From Bryobacterales bacterium (GTDB taxonomy: Bacteria; Acidobacteriota; Terriglobia; Bryobacterales; Bryobacteraceae): a stretch of 64,000 nt of DNA. The notes under the pieces were generated by a model, which did not search any database, had not been told where the DNA came from, and was given only the letters and a program-made list of their open reading frames with translations. Made by a program: the position numbers and the translations under genes. Where the stretch lies: assembly GCA_026954325.1 (NCBI GenBank), contig JAIXKK010000200.1, forward strand, positions 1 to 64,000. Direction: 5' to 3'. Positions 7,738-17,200 of this stretch are shown in pieces; the first letter of the stretch is position 1, and the number at the start of each line of letters is the position of its first letter.

Positions 7738-9345
7738 ATGTCCGCTCTTTTGAAACCCATCCGCGACATTGCCGACCAGTTGGATATCGCGGAAGACCAC
7801 CTTCAGTACTACGGTAAGTTCACGGCGAAACTGGACCTGGCGCTTCTGGACGGGAACCGCCCGCCGCGAGGAAAACTGATCCTTGTCACCGCCATCACGC
7901 CGACAAGCCACGGAGAGGGGAAGACCGTTGTCTCGATCGGGCTGGCTCAAGGACTCGCGCGCACCGGACGCCGCGCCGTCGTCACGCTGCGCGAGCCTTC
8001 CCTCGGCCCGGTCTTTGGCCTCAAGGGAGGGGCCACGGGAGGCGGACGTTCGCAGGTCATCCCGCCGGAGATGATTAATCTGCACTTCAACGGCGATTTC
8101 CACGCGGTGACTTCAGCGCACAACCTGCTGGCCGCGATGCTCGATTCGCACCTTCATCACGGCAACGCGCTGGGCATCGATGTCGATAACATTTTCTGGC
8201 CGCGCGCCCTCGACATGAATGACCGCGCCCTGCGGCATATCATTGTGGGGCTTGGCGGGAAGGCGAACGGCGTTCCCCGCGAGACGGGATTCGTGATCAC
8301 GGCGGCCAGCGAAGTGATGGCGGTGCTCGCGCTTGCCGCCTCACGGGAAGATCTGCGGCGGCGGCTTTCGGACATCGTGGTGGGGCTGACGCTTGATCGA
8401 AAACCGGTCCGGGCCGGAGACCTCAAGGCGACGGGAGCGATGATGGTGCTACTCAACGAAGCCGTCATGCCGAATCTCGTGCAGACCACGGAGCACACTC
8501 CGGCGATCATCCACGCCGGACCGTTTGCCAATATCGCCCATGGGACCAGTAGCGTCATCGCCCAGAAGATGGGCCTGCAACTTGCGGATTGGGTGATCAA
8601 CGAAACGGGTTTTGCGGCGGACCTCGGGGCGGAGAAGTACATGGACCTGGTGATGCCGTCCTCGGGGCTCAAGCCATCCGCCGCCGTGCTCATCGCATCC
8701 GTGCGCGCGCTGGAGGAGCAGGGCTCGGGAAGCCTGATCGCCGGGTTCGCCAATCTCGACAAGCATCTCGACAATCTCGCGGCGTTCGGGTTGCCCGTGG
8801 TAGTGGCTTTGAACCGCTTCGCCTCGGATTCGGATGACGATCTGGCGATCATCCGCGCGCATTGCCGGGAGCGGGGTGTGGTGGGTGTGGAAGCGGACGT
8901 CTTCGCGAGAGGAGGCGAGGGGGCCGTGGACCTGGCGGAGGCAGTGGTGAATGCGGCTTCGCTGCCGGCGTGTCCGAAGCCGCTGTATGAGGTGGAACTT
9001 CCGCTCGAGGAGAAGATCGGCGCCGTGGCGCGTCGCATTTACGGGGCCGCCGGAGTGCATTTCGAATCGGGGTCGCGAAAGAAGTTGCAGCAGTACACCG
9101 CGCTCGGATTCGGACGTCTGCCGGTGTGCATAGCGAAGACACAATCGTCGTTGAGCGACGACCCCAAGCTTCCCGGCGCGCCGCGCGGCTTCACGCTGAC
9201 AGTGACCGATGTGCATCTGTCGGCAGGCGCCGGCTTCGTGGTGGTGATCGCGGGCAATATGCTGCGAATGCCGGGGTTGGGCAAGGATCCGCAGGCGGTG
9301 CATATGGATGTGAATGAAGCGGGGGAGATTGTAGGGCTGGCGTAG
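7738..9345 (+). CDS. fhs: Formate--tetrahydrofolate ligase
   Basis: 535-aa cytoplasmic enzyme, slightly shorter than the usual 550-560. It makes 10-formyl-THF from formate, THF and ATP. The nucleotide-binding loop T-P-T-S-H-G-E-G-K-T lies near residues 54-63, followed by R-E-P-S-L-G-P-V-F-G-L-K-G-G-A and F-N-G-D-F-H-A-V, all hallmarks of Fhs. The C terminus keeps G-N-M-L-R-M-P-G-L-G. GAGGAGG inside the end of the upstream gene is its likely ribosome-binding site. It feeds one-carbon units to purine, Met and fMet synthesis. Its coupling to a sugar-acid dehydratase gene has no obvious metabolic reason. Confidence 0.95.
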   Translation: MSALLKPIRDIADQLDIAEDHLQYYGKFTAKLDLALLDGNRPPRGKLILVTAITPTSHGEGKTVVSIGLAQGLARTGRRAVVTLREPSLGPVFGLKGGATGGGRSQVIPPEMINLHFNGDFHAVTSAHNLLAAMLDSHLHHGNALGIDVDNIFWPRALDMNDRALRHIIVGLGGKANGVPRETGFVITAASEVMAVLALAASREDLRRRLSDIVVGLTLDRKPVRAGDLKATGAMMVLLNEAVMPNLVQTTEHTPAIIHAGPFANIAHGTSSVIAQKMGLQLADWVINETGFAADLGAEKYMDLVMPSSGLKPSAAVLIASVRALEEQGSGSLIAGFANLDKHLDNLAAFGLPVVVALNRFASDSDDDLAIIRAHCRERGVVGVEADVFARGGEGAVDLAEAVVNAASLPACPKPLYEVELPLEEKIGAVARRIYGAAGVHFESGSRKKLQQYTALGFGRLPVCIAKTQSSLSDDPKLPGAPRGFTLTVTDVHLSAGAGFVVVIAGNMLRMPGLGKDPQAVHMDVNEAGEIVGLA

Positions 9346-9585
9346 CGGCGGCGGTCCGGATCCACGCCTTCAGTTTGAGAATACGACCCGTTCTTCCCGT
9401 CACGTCCGCGAGGTGAGAATCGCGCCTCTGGCAGGGGTAAATCACAGTTTCTCTGATGGCGGGCCGGCGCCTCACTTTCCTCTTGACCCGCACATCGGAG
9501 CTTGGCGAACGAACCTTTCATGTTTCACCATCCCGGCTCTCGATCAGTATGAATTGGCCGTCCTCGAATAGGACTCCCCCATCTC
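9346..9585. other. 240-bp spacer between convergent genes, nothing recognised
   Basis: Lies between the fhs stop and the HAD phosphatase stop. I see no credible coding frame, terminator with a T-run, or repeat. Short frames crossing it are shadows of the phosphatase gene. Confidence 0.5.
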
Positions 9586-10290
9586 TCACCGCAACAGACA
9601 GGACAGGGCCGCCCCGCGCAGGTCATCCAGCAGAACATCAGGACGGTGCGCGGCAAGCTCCTCTTTCGTCGCAATCCCCGTGGCCACCGCCACCGCGACA
9701 ATGCCGTTCTGCCGCGCCGCGGAGATGTCGTTCGGGTGATCGCCAATCAGCGCCGCCGGCGCCGCCCGCGCAATCCAGCCCTTGGCGCGCGCCTCCCGAA
9801 TCGCCAGTTTGACCAGGTGTCCCCGCGTCGGCCCCCTCTCCGCGAACGTGCCGAACCGGAAATAGCGCTTCAATCCCGCCCGCTCCATCTTCTTCCACCC
9901 GATCTGAGTCAGATTCCCCGACACCAGGCCCGCCAGCGCGCCCGCCGCCCGTATGGATTCCAGAAACGGCGCCACTCCGGGGCACACCGTCTCCGACAGA
10001 TCCTCCGGACACCGCCGCGCATAGATCCACTGCGCCCGGCGCACCAGCAGCGGCATCCATTTTCGGATTACATGGTCCGAAACACCCGCGTCGCGCAGCA
10101 TTGTTCTGAAAATGTCGCGGTCCAGCATCCCCTGCACCGGAATGTGATCGAGCGATGCCTCAATCCCCGCCACCCTTCGCACCGCCTCCACCAGCGCCTC
10201 GCGATGGTGCGGCCCGGCCCGCCGCAGCAGCGTCCCGTCAATGTCGAACAATACCAGCGCCGGAGCCGGCCGGCCATTCGCGTTCTTCAT
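9586..10290 (-). CDS. HAD-superfamily phosphatase (phosphoglycolate phosphatase-like)
   Basis: 234-aa HAD hydrolase. The catalytic motif I is L-F-D16-I-D18-G-T-L-L. A helical C1 cap follows, then motif II in L-V-S-G-N, and motif III/IV in I-G-D-H-P-N-D-I with the acidic pair. The start at 10290 puts motif I close to the N terminus as in relatives; the frame is open further upstream but encodes nothing family-like. It is the last gene of a three-gene operon after the FMN alpha-hydroxyacid dehydrogenase and the tetraheme cytochrome (31-bp gap). That context makes a phosphoglycolate phosphatase role attractive, since glycolate would be a substrate for the dehydrogenase, but HAD specificity cannot be read from sequence. 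Confidence 0.75.
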   Translation of the reverse strand: MKNANGRPAPALVLFDIDGTLLRRAGPHHREALVEAVRRVAGIEASLDHIPVQGMLDRDIFRTMLRDAGVSDHVIRKWMPLLVRRAQWIYARRCPEDLSETVCPGVAPFLESIRAAGALAGLVSGNLTQIGWKKMERAGLKRYFRFGTFAERGPTRGHLVKLAIREARAKGWIARAAPAALIGDHPNDISAARQNGIVAVAVATGIATKEELAAHRPDVLLDDLRGAALSCLLR

Positions 10291-10321
10291 GAATTTCCAT
10301 GGTAACGGACCGGCCAACCGG

Positions 10322-10894
10322 CTACTGCAAGTCGTGGCACTGCCGGCAAAGAACATCCCGCGCCGCGCGCAGGTTTCCCTTTGCCGTGGAACCGTGCGGA
10401 TAGTGGCAGTTCTGGCAATCCACCAGCGTCCCCGTATTGTGCGTGTGCACCTTGGGAAATGCCGCCAGATCGTGGCAGGTGTGGCAAACCGGAGACAGCG
10501 TCGCCCGCTTGAATGCCCATTCTCCGTTCTTCACCGCATGGCACGTATCACACCCTATCCCCGGAATCGGGGGATGCGGCCTGAACATTTTCCAGTCTCC
10601 GTGTTCTTTCCCGCTGAAGAACGCCGCCTTCGCTTCTCCGCCTTCGCCCTTCAGAACGAGTTCATGCAGCCCCGGAGCCGGCTTCAACTCCGCATGCACC
10701 ACGCCCGGCGCCGGCGATTCGAACGGCGCCGCCTTTCCATCGAGCAGCAACTCCGCCTTTCCCGCCGCCTTCCCCACAACCCGCAGGTTCCCCGGAGCCA
10801 CAACCGATTCGTTCATCGGCGCGAACAACACCGGGGCATCCTCCCCGAAAGCGCCCGGCAATAGCAGCAGCAACGCGGCCCCGAACCTTACCAC
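10322..10894 (-). CDS. Exported tetraheme c-type cytochrome
   Basis: 190-aa protein with an N-terminal signal peptide (about residues 1-18). An all-beta N-terminal domain of about 90 residues resembles an Ig-like or carbohydrate-binding sandwich. Four C-x-x-C-H heme sites are packed in the C-terminal half: C115-H119, C137-H141, C160-H164, and C183-H187. The spacing resembles doubled CxxCH cytochromes. It starts with GTG at 10894, overlapping the end of the FMN dehydrogenase gene by 7 bp, with GGGGAG as ribosome-binding site, so it is translationally coupled. Likely role: periplasmic electron carrier accepting electrons from that dehydrogenase. Confidence 0.8.
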   Translation of the reverse strand: MVRFGAALLLLLPGAFGEDAPVLFAPMNESVVAPGNLRVVGKAAGKAELLLDGKAAPFESPAPGVVHAELKPAPGLHELVLKGEGGEAKAAFFSGKEHGDWKMFRPHPPIPGIGCDTCHAVKNGEWAFKRATLSPVCHTCHDLAAFPKVHTHNTGTLVDCQNCHYPHGSTAKGNLRAARDVLCRQCHDLQ

Positions 10895-12066
10895 TTCGTC
10901 TCCCCGCGGAATCTCACCAGGCTGCGGTCAATCGCCGTCAGGTTCGGCACACCCGCCAGCGCCATGTCGAGCGCCAGTTCCGTGCGCAGCAACTCGATCA
11001 CCCGTTCCACGCCCCGCTGGCCGAACGCCGTCAACCCGTACAGATACGGCCGCGCAATCGCCACCGCGGCGGCCCCCAATGCCAGCGCCTTCAAGATGTC
11101 CGTCCCTCGCCGGAAGCCGCCGTCAATCATCACCGGTACCCGGTTCCCCGCCGCCTTCACCACTTCCGGCAGCGCCGCCATCGTCGAACCCACGTGGTCC
11201 AACTGCCGCGCCCCGTGGTTCGACACGAGGATTCCGTTCACTCCCACTTCCACGCACCGTGCCGCATCCTCGCCCGTCAGGATGCCCTTGATCACAATGG
11301 GCAGTTTCGTCATCTGCCGCAATTCGCGCACGGAATTCCACACCGGCGTCGGATGCGGCAACGATGGGTAGAGCCCCGCGCGCATGGGATTCTTCGCCTC
11401 GGGCATTCTCCCCTGCGCATCCCGCTTCGGTATCCCCGTTTCGCACCACGATCGCTGCATCTTGTTGTGCATGTCCCGCTCCCGGTGGGAGACGTGCATG
11501 ATATCAACACTGAAACAAATCCCCGAAGCGCCCTGCGCCTCCACCCTTTTTACAAAACTCCGCATCGATTGTGTATTCGCCAACTGGCCGCCCGTCGTCA
11601 ACTGCCACCACACCTTGGCGCCGTTACCGGACTCGATCACATCGTCGATGCCGCCATTCGTAATGTGCAGCGTGTTCGCGTTGTGGGCCGCCTTCGCCAC
11701 CGCGGCCTCTCCCCCCATGAAGAAGCAGTTCTTTCCCCCAGCCGGATCGAGCAGGATCGGATGATCCAGCTTCTGCCCAAACAGCGTGAGCGACAGGTCA
11801 ATCTTGCTCGTGTCCACCAGCATTCGCGGACGGATGATGATCTGCTTAAAGATCTCCCGGTTATCCCTCAGAGATTGTTCGTCCTCGGACCCCCCGTCCA
11901 GATAATCCCAGGCATATGGGTCCAGCTTCTTCTTTGCCAGCGCGGCAAAGTCGAATACGTTGATCGGCCCGTACAGCGGGTCGCTGTAATCCTGCGCCAG
12001 GCCATACCCCGACCCGGCTGCCCATCCAAGAAATGCTCGTACCGCATCGCGGCGGTTCAGTTTCAT
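10888..12066 (-). CDS. Tat-exported FMN-dependent alpha-hydroxyacid dehydrogenase/oxidase
   Basis: 392-aa member of the glycolate oxidase/lactate dehydrogenase (FMN) family. The N terminus has N-R-R-D-A-V-R-A-F-L-G-W, a twin-arginine-like signal. The core shows Y-A-W-D-Y-L-D-G-G-S-E-D (FMN-site N-terminal region), K260 in I-V-I-K-G-I, the catalytic S-N-H284-G-A-R287-Q-L-D, and D-G-G-F-R-R-G-T-D for phosphate binding. H284 is the catalytic base and R287 binds the substrate carboxylate in this family. I chose the ATG at 12066 because TTTGGAGG lies upstream and the Tat motif then falls at the N terminus. Coupling to a tetraheme cytochrome suggests a periplasmic dehydrogenase using cytochrome rather than oxygen. 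The substrate (lactate, glycolate or other) is unknown. Confidence 0.85.
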   Translation of the reverse strand: MKLNRRDAVRAFLGWAAGSGYGLAQDYSDPLYGPINVFDFAALAKKKLDPYAWDYLDGGSEDEQSLRDNREIFKQIIIRPRMLVDTSKIDLSLTLFGQKLDHPILLDPAGGKNCFFMGGEAAVAKAAHNANTLHITNGGIDDVIESGNGAKVWWQLTTGGQLANTQSMRSFVKRVEAQGASGICFSVDIMHVSHRERDMHNKMQRSWCETGIPKRDAQGRMPEAKNPMRAGLYPSLPHPTPVWNSVRELRQMTKLPIVIKGILTGEDAARCVEVGVNGILVSNHGARQLDHVGSTMAALPEVVKAAGNRVPVMIDGGFRRGTDILKALALGAAAVAIARPYLYGLTAFGQRGVERVIELLRTELALDMALAGVPNLTAIDRSLVRFRGETKW

Positions 12067-12200
12067 ACGCGTGATCGCCTCCAAACGGGAGCAACCATTC
12101 CATCACACGCACCAGTCCAAGGCAACCTATTGCGTAACGTTCCGCCTGTCAACACGGGAAACGCCCAAGCCACCGAAGTGGACGATTTCGGCGGCCCTGT

Positions 12201-12230
12201 CCAGCCGGCCGAAATTCGAAGGCCGGCCGG
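12201..12230. repeat. GC-rich hairpin (REP-like)
   Basis: CCAGCCGGCC and GGCCGGCCGG form a 10-bp stem with one mismatch around the loop GAAATTCGAA. More GCCGGC repeats follow up to about 12290. It lies in the 271-bp gap between the divergent FMN dehydrogenase and rsmD genes. It could be a repetitive extragenic palindrome. Otherwise I see nothing in this gap. Confidence 0.4.
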
Positions 12231-12337
12231 AAACGGCTAACGGCGAAACGTAGACGCCGGCCTTTGCTTGCCGTGCCGGCAGATAGCCGGCTATGAGGAC
12301 TGCCCTAAGGCAGGGTGGGGTAAGGTTAATAGTTACG

Positions 12338-12874
12338 ATGCGAGTGATTGGTGGAGAGTTTCGTTCGCGAAGATTGAAGCCGGTGGCGGGGTATGGCGTG
12401 CGGCCGACGCCGGACCGGTTGCGGGAGACGTTGTTCGACATTCTGGCCCCCAGGATTGAAGGAGCGACATTCGTGGACGCGTATGCGGGGACGGGGGCGG
12501 TGGGGATAGAGGCGGTGAGCCGTGGGGCGGCGAAGGCGATTCTGATGGAGAAGAGCCGGGATGCGCTGAAGGTATTGGAAGAGAACGTGGCGAGTTTGGG
12601 GATCGAGGGGAGAGTGAAGGTGTTACGGGGGCCGGCGAGGTTGTTGCTGCCGCGGTGGGAGGGGGATATCGTGTTTCTGGATCCGCCGTACGGGGAGCAG
12701 GCGGAGTACGAGGCGGTGATGCGGATATTGGGGGAGATGGGGCGGGGCCTGGTGGTGGCGCAGCATCATTCAAAGCATGTTCTGGCGGAGGAATATGGGA
12801 AGTTGAGGAGGGTTCGGATGGTGAAGCAGGGGGATAATGTGTTGAGCTTTTACGATCAAGTGACGGGGAGTTGA
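12338..12874 (+). CDS. rsmD: 16S rRNA (guanine(966)-N2)-methyltransferase RsmD
   Basis: 178-aa SAM-dependent methyltransferase, full length for RsmD. It methylates G966 of 16S rRNA on the assembling 30S subunit. The N terminus M-R-V-I-G-G-E-F-R-S-R-R-L is diagnostic and fixes the ATG at 12338 although the frame is open earlier. SAM-binding motif I is D-A-Y-A-G-T-G-A-V-G (residues 48-57), and the catalytic D115-P-P-Y118 motif is intact. The ribosome-binding site is weak (AAGG, distant). The 3' end overlaps the convergent outer membrane factor gene by 19 bp. Its codon use is very purine-rich on the coding strand. Confidence 0.93.
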   Translation: MRVIGGEFRSRRLKPVAGYGVRPTPDRLRETLFDILAPRIEGATFVDAYAGTGAVGIEAVSRGAAKAILMEKSRDALKVLEENVASLGIEGRVKVLRGPARLLLPRWEGDIVFLDPPYGEQAEYEAVMRILGEMGRGLVVAQHHSKHVLAEEYGKLRRVRMVKQGDNVLSFYDQVTGS

Positions 12875-14232
12875 GAGATATCCCAACCTCCGCCAAGGGC
12901 CTGGATGAGAAGGACGCTGGCGACCATGCGGCGCGTTTGGATGTCGGCGGCGGACACCTGGTTTTGGAGGGCGAAGGTTTGGGAGGTGATGACCTGGAGA
13001 TAGCTCTGGACGCCGCCCTGGTATTGGGCGGTGGAGATTTGGAGGGATTGTTGCGAGGCGGCGACGGCGCGTTCCTGCACGGCGGCTTCTTCCTCGAGAA
13101 TGCGCAGGGCGGCCAGTTCGTCTTCCACCTGTTGAAAGGCGGTAAGAACGGTCTGCCTGTAGTTGGAGGCGATGGCGTCATAGGCGGCTCTGGTGAGCGA
13201 GATCTGGGCGCGCCGGCGGCCGCGATCGAAGAGAGTCTGGGCCAGTTCGCCCCCGGCAGACCAGAAATAGCTCGAAGCGGTGAGGATCTTGAGAAACGTG
13301 GCGCTTTCCGAGCCTGCTCCGGCGCTGAGGGAGATGGTGGGATAGAGCGCCGCCTGGGCGATGCCGATTTGCTCATTGGCCGCCGCGACCTGGCGCTCGA
13401 TGGCGGCGATATCGGGTCTTCGTTCCAGCAGGGCCGAGGGAAGAGCCACGGGAATTTCTGGCGGATTCGCGGGCAGCGGGTGGAGAGGAATGGAAAACCC
13501 CGCCGGGACCTTTCCGGCGAGCACGGCAATGGCATGGCGGAGTTGCGCGATCTGGACGCCGAGATCGGTGAGAGCGGCGCGGGTGGTCTCGAGTTGGGTC
13601 CGCGCCTGCGCGACGTCTCCCATGGAGGCCACACCGCTCGCGTAGCGGTCCCGGGTAAGCTGCAGGTATTGCTCGTATGACTGGACGGTATCGGTGAGCA
13701 AGCGCCGGACGGCCAGCGCTCCGCGGTATTGGAAGTAGCCGGCGGCAAGGTCAGACTGATAGAGCGGGCGTTTTCGAGTTGCGCGCGGTGGCCTGAGCGG
13801 TGGCGCGATTGGCGGCGACGGCGCGGCGGATGCTGCCCCAACATCGGCCTGGTAGGAGATAGCGGAGGGATAGAGTAGAGAGCGAAGCCCCGGTGAAAAA
13901 GGGATTGACGGCGGCGAGGGTATGGGAACCGGAGATGAAGGCGACGTCGGCGGTGGGAAAGGGAGGCGGGCGTGCGGATAGCTTCGAGGCCTGCGGTATT
14001 GAGCTTCGGCGGCGGGGACATTCTGATTGAGATGAGCCTGCCTTCGAGGCTTGAGCGCGGATCGTGGTAGGCTTCCCACCCCCGGGGAATGGAGTCACCG
14101 GGCGCGAGGGCTTCCAGCAGGCGGGGAAGCCTCGCCGTAGGATTGGGGACGGTGACGGAAGGGCGCTGATATTTGGGGCCGACTGCAGGCGGAGAAGGAA
14201 AGCATGAGGCCGGGACGAGAACGGAGTTTCAA
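12856..14232 (-). pseudogene. NodT/TolC-family outer membrane factor, frameshifted at 5' end
   Basis: Last gene of the mdtABC operon. It starts with TTG at 14232 in a TTGA overlap with the mdtC stop. The C-terminal 300 residues (from about 13765 down) are clean: L-A-A-G-Y-F-Q-Y-R-G, E-R-R-P-D-I-A-A-I-E, S-L-S-A-G-A-G, and F-Q-Q-V-E-D-E-L-A-A-L are typical NodT/OprM. Between about 14190 and 13765 the family sequence is still readable but jumps between frames at least seven times: a V-G-P-K-Y-Q-R-P lipoprotein start, then W-E-A-Y-H-D-P, N-V-P-A-A-E-A-Q-Y-R, F-P-T-A-D-V-A-F-I-S, S-Y-Q-A-D-V, W-G-S-I-R-R-A-V-A-A-N-R-A, and L-E-N-A-R. Total length (459 codons) is normal. Either a very recent pseudogene or a cluster of sequencing errors. 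Intact, it would be the outer membrane exit duct of the pump. Confidence 0.85.
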
Positions 14233-17200
14233 GATTGGCCTCCCCGGTAGCCGAGGCGGCGGGGCGGAGACAGGGTGGCCGAGCACGGGCGGCGGATGCA
14301 GTCGAGGACGAATAGCAGCGGGGTGGTGTAGAGGGTGAGCAACTGGCTGACGATGAGGCCGCCGATGATGGTGAGACCGAGGGGGCGGCGGAGTTCGGCT
14401 CCCACGGCATGGCCGACGGCCAAGGGCAAGGCTCCGAGGAGGGCGGACATTGTGGTCATGAGGATGGGGCGGAAGCGGAGGAGGCAGGCCTGGTAGATGG
14501 CGTCGTAGGGGGTCCTTTCTTCATCGCGCTCGGCGGCGAGGGCGAAGTCGACCATCATGATGGCGTTCTTTTTGACGATGCCGATGAGGAGGATGATCCC
14601 GATGATGGCGATGATGTTGAGGTCGGTATGGAACAACTTGAGCGCGAGGAGTGCTCCGACGCCGGCGGAGGGCAAGGTGGAGAGGATGGTGATGGGGTGA
14701 AGGTAGCTCTCATAGAGAATACCGAGCACGATGTAGACGGCAAGCAGCGCGGCGGCGATGAGGAGGGGCTGGCTTTTGAGGGAATCCTGGAAGGCCAGGG
14801 CCGTGCCCGCGAAGCTGCCGTGGAGGGTGGCGGGCATGGCGAGCACCGAGGCGGAGGAGGAGACGGCGTCGACGGCATCGCCGAGCGAGGCTCCGGGGGT
14901 GAGGTTGAAGGAGATGGTGACGGCGGGGAAGAGGCCGTGGTGATTGACGGTGAGGGGCGCGGTGGTGGGGGCATACCTGGCGATGGCTCCGAGGGGGACT
15001 TCCTGGCCGCGGGGCGAGCGGATGAAGATTTCATCGAGGGATTGCGGACTCTGCCAGAAGCGGGGGTCGACCTCCATCACCACGTGATATTGGTTCATGG
15101 GGGTGTACATGGTGGAGACGGGGCGCTGGCCGAAGGCGTCATAGAGGGTGTTGTCGATGAGTTGAGGAGAGATGCCGAAGCGCGCGGCGGTGGCCCGGTC
15201 ATATTGGACGTAGGCTTCGAGGCCGTGATTCTGCTGATCGAGATTGACATCGGCGAGCATGGGCAGTTTCTTCATGGCGGCGAGCAGTTCCGGGGCAAAA
15301 GCATCGAGGTCGGGGAGGTTGTCGCCGCGCAGGGTGTACTCATATTGGGAACTGGAGGCGCGGCCGCCGATGCGGAGATCCTGGCTCGACTGGAGGTAGA
15401 GCGTGGCTCCGGGGATGCGAGCCAACCGGGGCCGGAGGCGGGCGATGATTTCATCGGCGGTGGCGTTTCTCTCCTCGAGGGGCTTCAGGGAGATGAACAT
15501 GCGGGCGGAGTTGGCGGTGTTGCCGCCTCCGGTGAATGAGTTGATGCCGGCAACGCCGGGATCGCGCTGGACGATGGCGGAAACCTGACGAAGACGCGCG
15601 TCCATGGCCTGGAAGGAGGTGTCCTGGTCCCCTTGCAGCATGCCAACCATGCGGCCGGTGTCCTGTTGGGGGAAGAAGCCTTTAGGGACCTGGAAGAAGA
15701 GATGGACATTGAGCATGACGGCGGCGGCGAGGATGAGGAGCGGCACGGCGGGGTAGCGGAGAGTCCAGGCGAGGGTGCGTCCGTAGGCATGGATGACCGC
15801 CTGGTAGAAGCGTTCGGAGGCGAGGTAGAGGCGGCCATGCGTTGTCTGCTGCTTGAGGAGGTAGGCGCACATCATGGGCGTGCCGCTCAAGGAAATGGCC
15901 ATGGAGACGAGGACGGCGGCGGCGAGGGTGACGGCGAATTCGCGGAAGAGGCGGCCGACGATGCCGCCCATGAGAAGGAGCGGAATGAAGACGGCCACGA
16001 GGGAGAGGCTGATGCTGACGACGGTGAAGCCGATTTCGCGGGCTCCCTGGAGGGCGGCGTGGAGCGGCGTCAACCCTTTTTCGAGATAGCGGGTGATGTT
16101 TTCGAGCACGACGATGGCGTCGTCGACGACGAATCCGGTGGAGATGGTGAGGGCCATGAGTGAGAGGTTGTCGACGCTGAAATGGCAGAGGTACATAACG
16201 CCGAAGGTGCCGATGAGGGAAAGAGGAACGGCGACGCTGGGGATGAACGTGGCGCGTCCGTTGCGGAGGAAGAGGAAGACGACGAGGATGACGAGGCAGG
16301 TGGAGATGACGAGGGTTTTTTCCACTTCGTGGACCGAGGCGCGAATGGTGGTGGTCTGATCGAGGCTGGCCGTCATGAGGATCTCCGGGGGCATGTCGGC
16401 CTTCATCTGAGGAAGGATGGCGCGGATCCGGTCGACGGTATTGATGATATTGGCTCCGGGTTGGCGAAAGATGATGACGACGACGGAGGGCAGTCCGTTG
16501 AAATATCCGGCGGCGCGCAGATCTTCGACCGAATCGACAGCCGTGCCGACATCGGAAACGCGGATGGGGGCTCCGTTGCGCCAGGCGACGAGGAGGGGGG
16601 AGTAATCGGCGGCGCGGAAGATCTGGTCATTGGATTCGACAGACCACATGCTCCAGAGGCCGGAGAGATGGCCTTTGGGGAGATTGGCGTTGGCGGCGTT
16701 GAGGGTGGCGCGAACATTTTCGAGTCCGACGCCGTACTTGTTGAGGGCGGCCGGGTTGAGTTCGACGCGGACGCTGGGAGACGCGCCTCCGCCGACGATG
16801 ACCTGGCCGACGCCGCTGACCTGGGAAAGCTTCTGGGCGAGGATGGTGGAGGCGGAATCATAGATACGGCTTTTGGGGAGAGTGTTGGAAGTGAGGGAAA
16901 GGATGAAGATGGGGGCGTCGGCGGGATTCACCTTGCGGTAGTGGGGATTGCCGGGAAGGTTGGCGGGGAGATAGCTGCGGGCGGCGTTGATGCCTGCCTG
17001 CACGTCGCGGGCGGCTGCGTCGACGTTGCGGCTGAGATCGAATTGAAGGACGATGCCGGTGGAGCCGAGCTGGCTGGTGGAGGTCATTTGGGTGATGCCG
17101 GCGATGCGGCTGAACTGACGTTCGAGGGGCGTGGCGACGGCGGAGGCCATGGTTTCCGGACTGGCTCCGGGGAGCGAGGCTCCGACGGAGATGGTGGGGA

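Noticed and set aside
9456..9812. 118-codon forward frame at the end of the HAD gene
   Set aside because: Pro/Ser-rich antisense of the phosphatase with no domain.
12333..14021. 562-codon reverse frame over rsmD and the outer membrane factor
   Set aside because: Pro/Ser/Arg-rich; only a few short stretches are real and belong to the frameshifted outer membrane factor.
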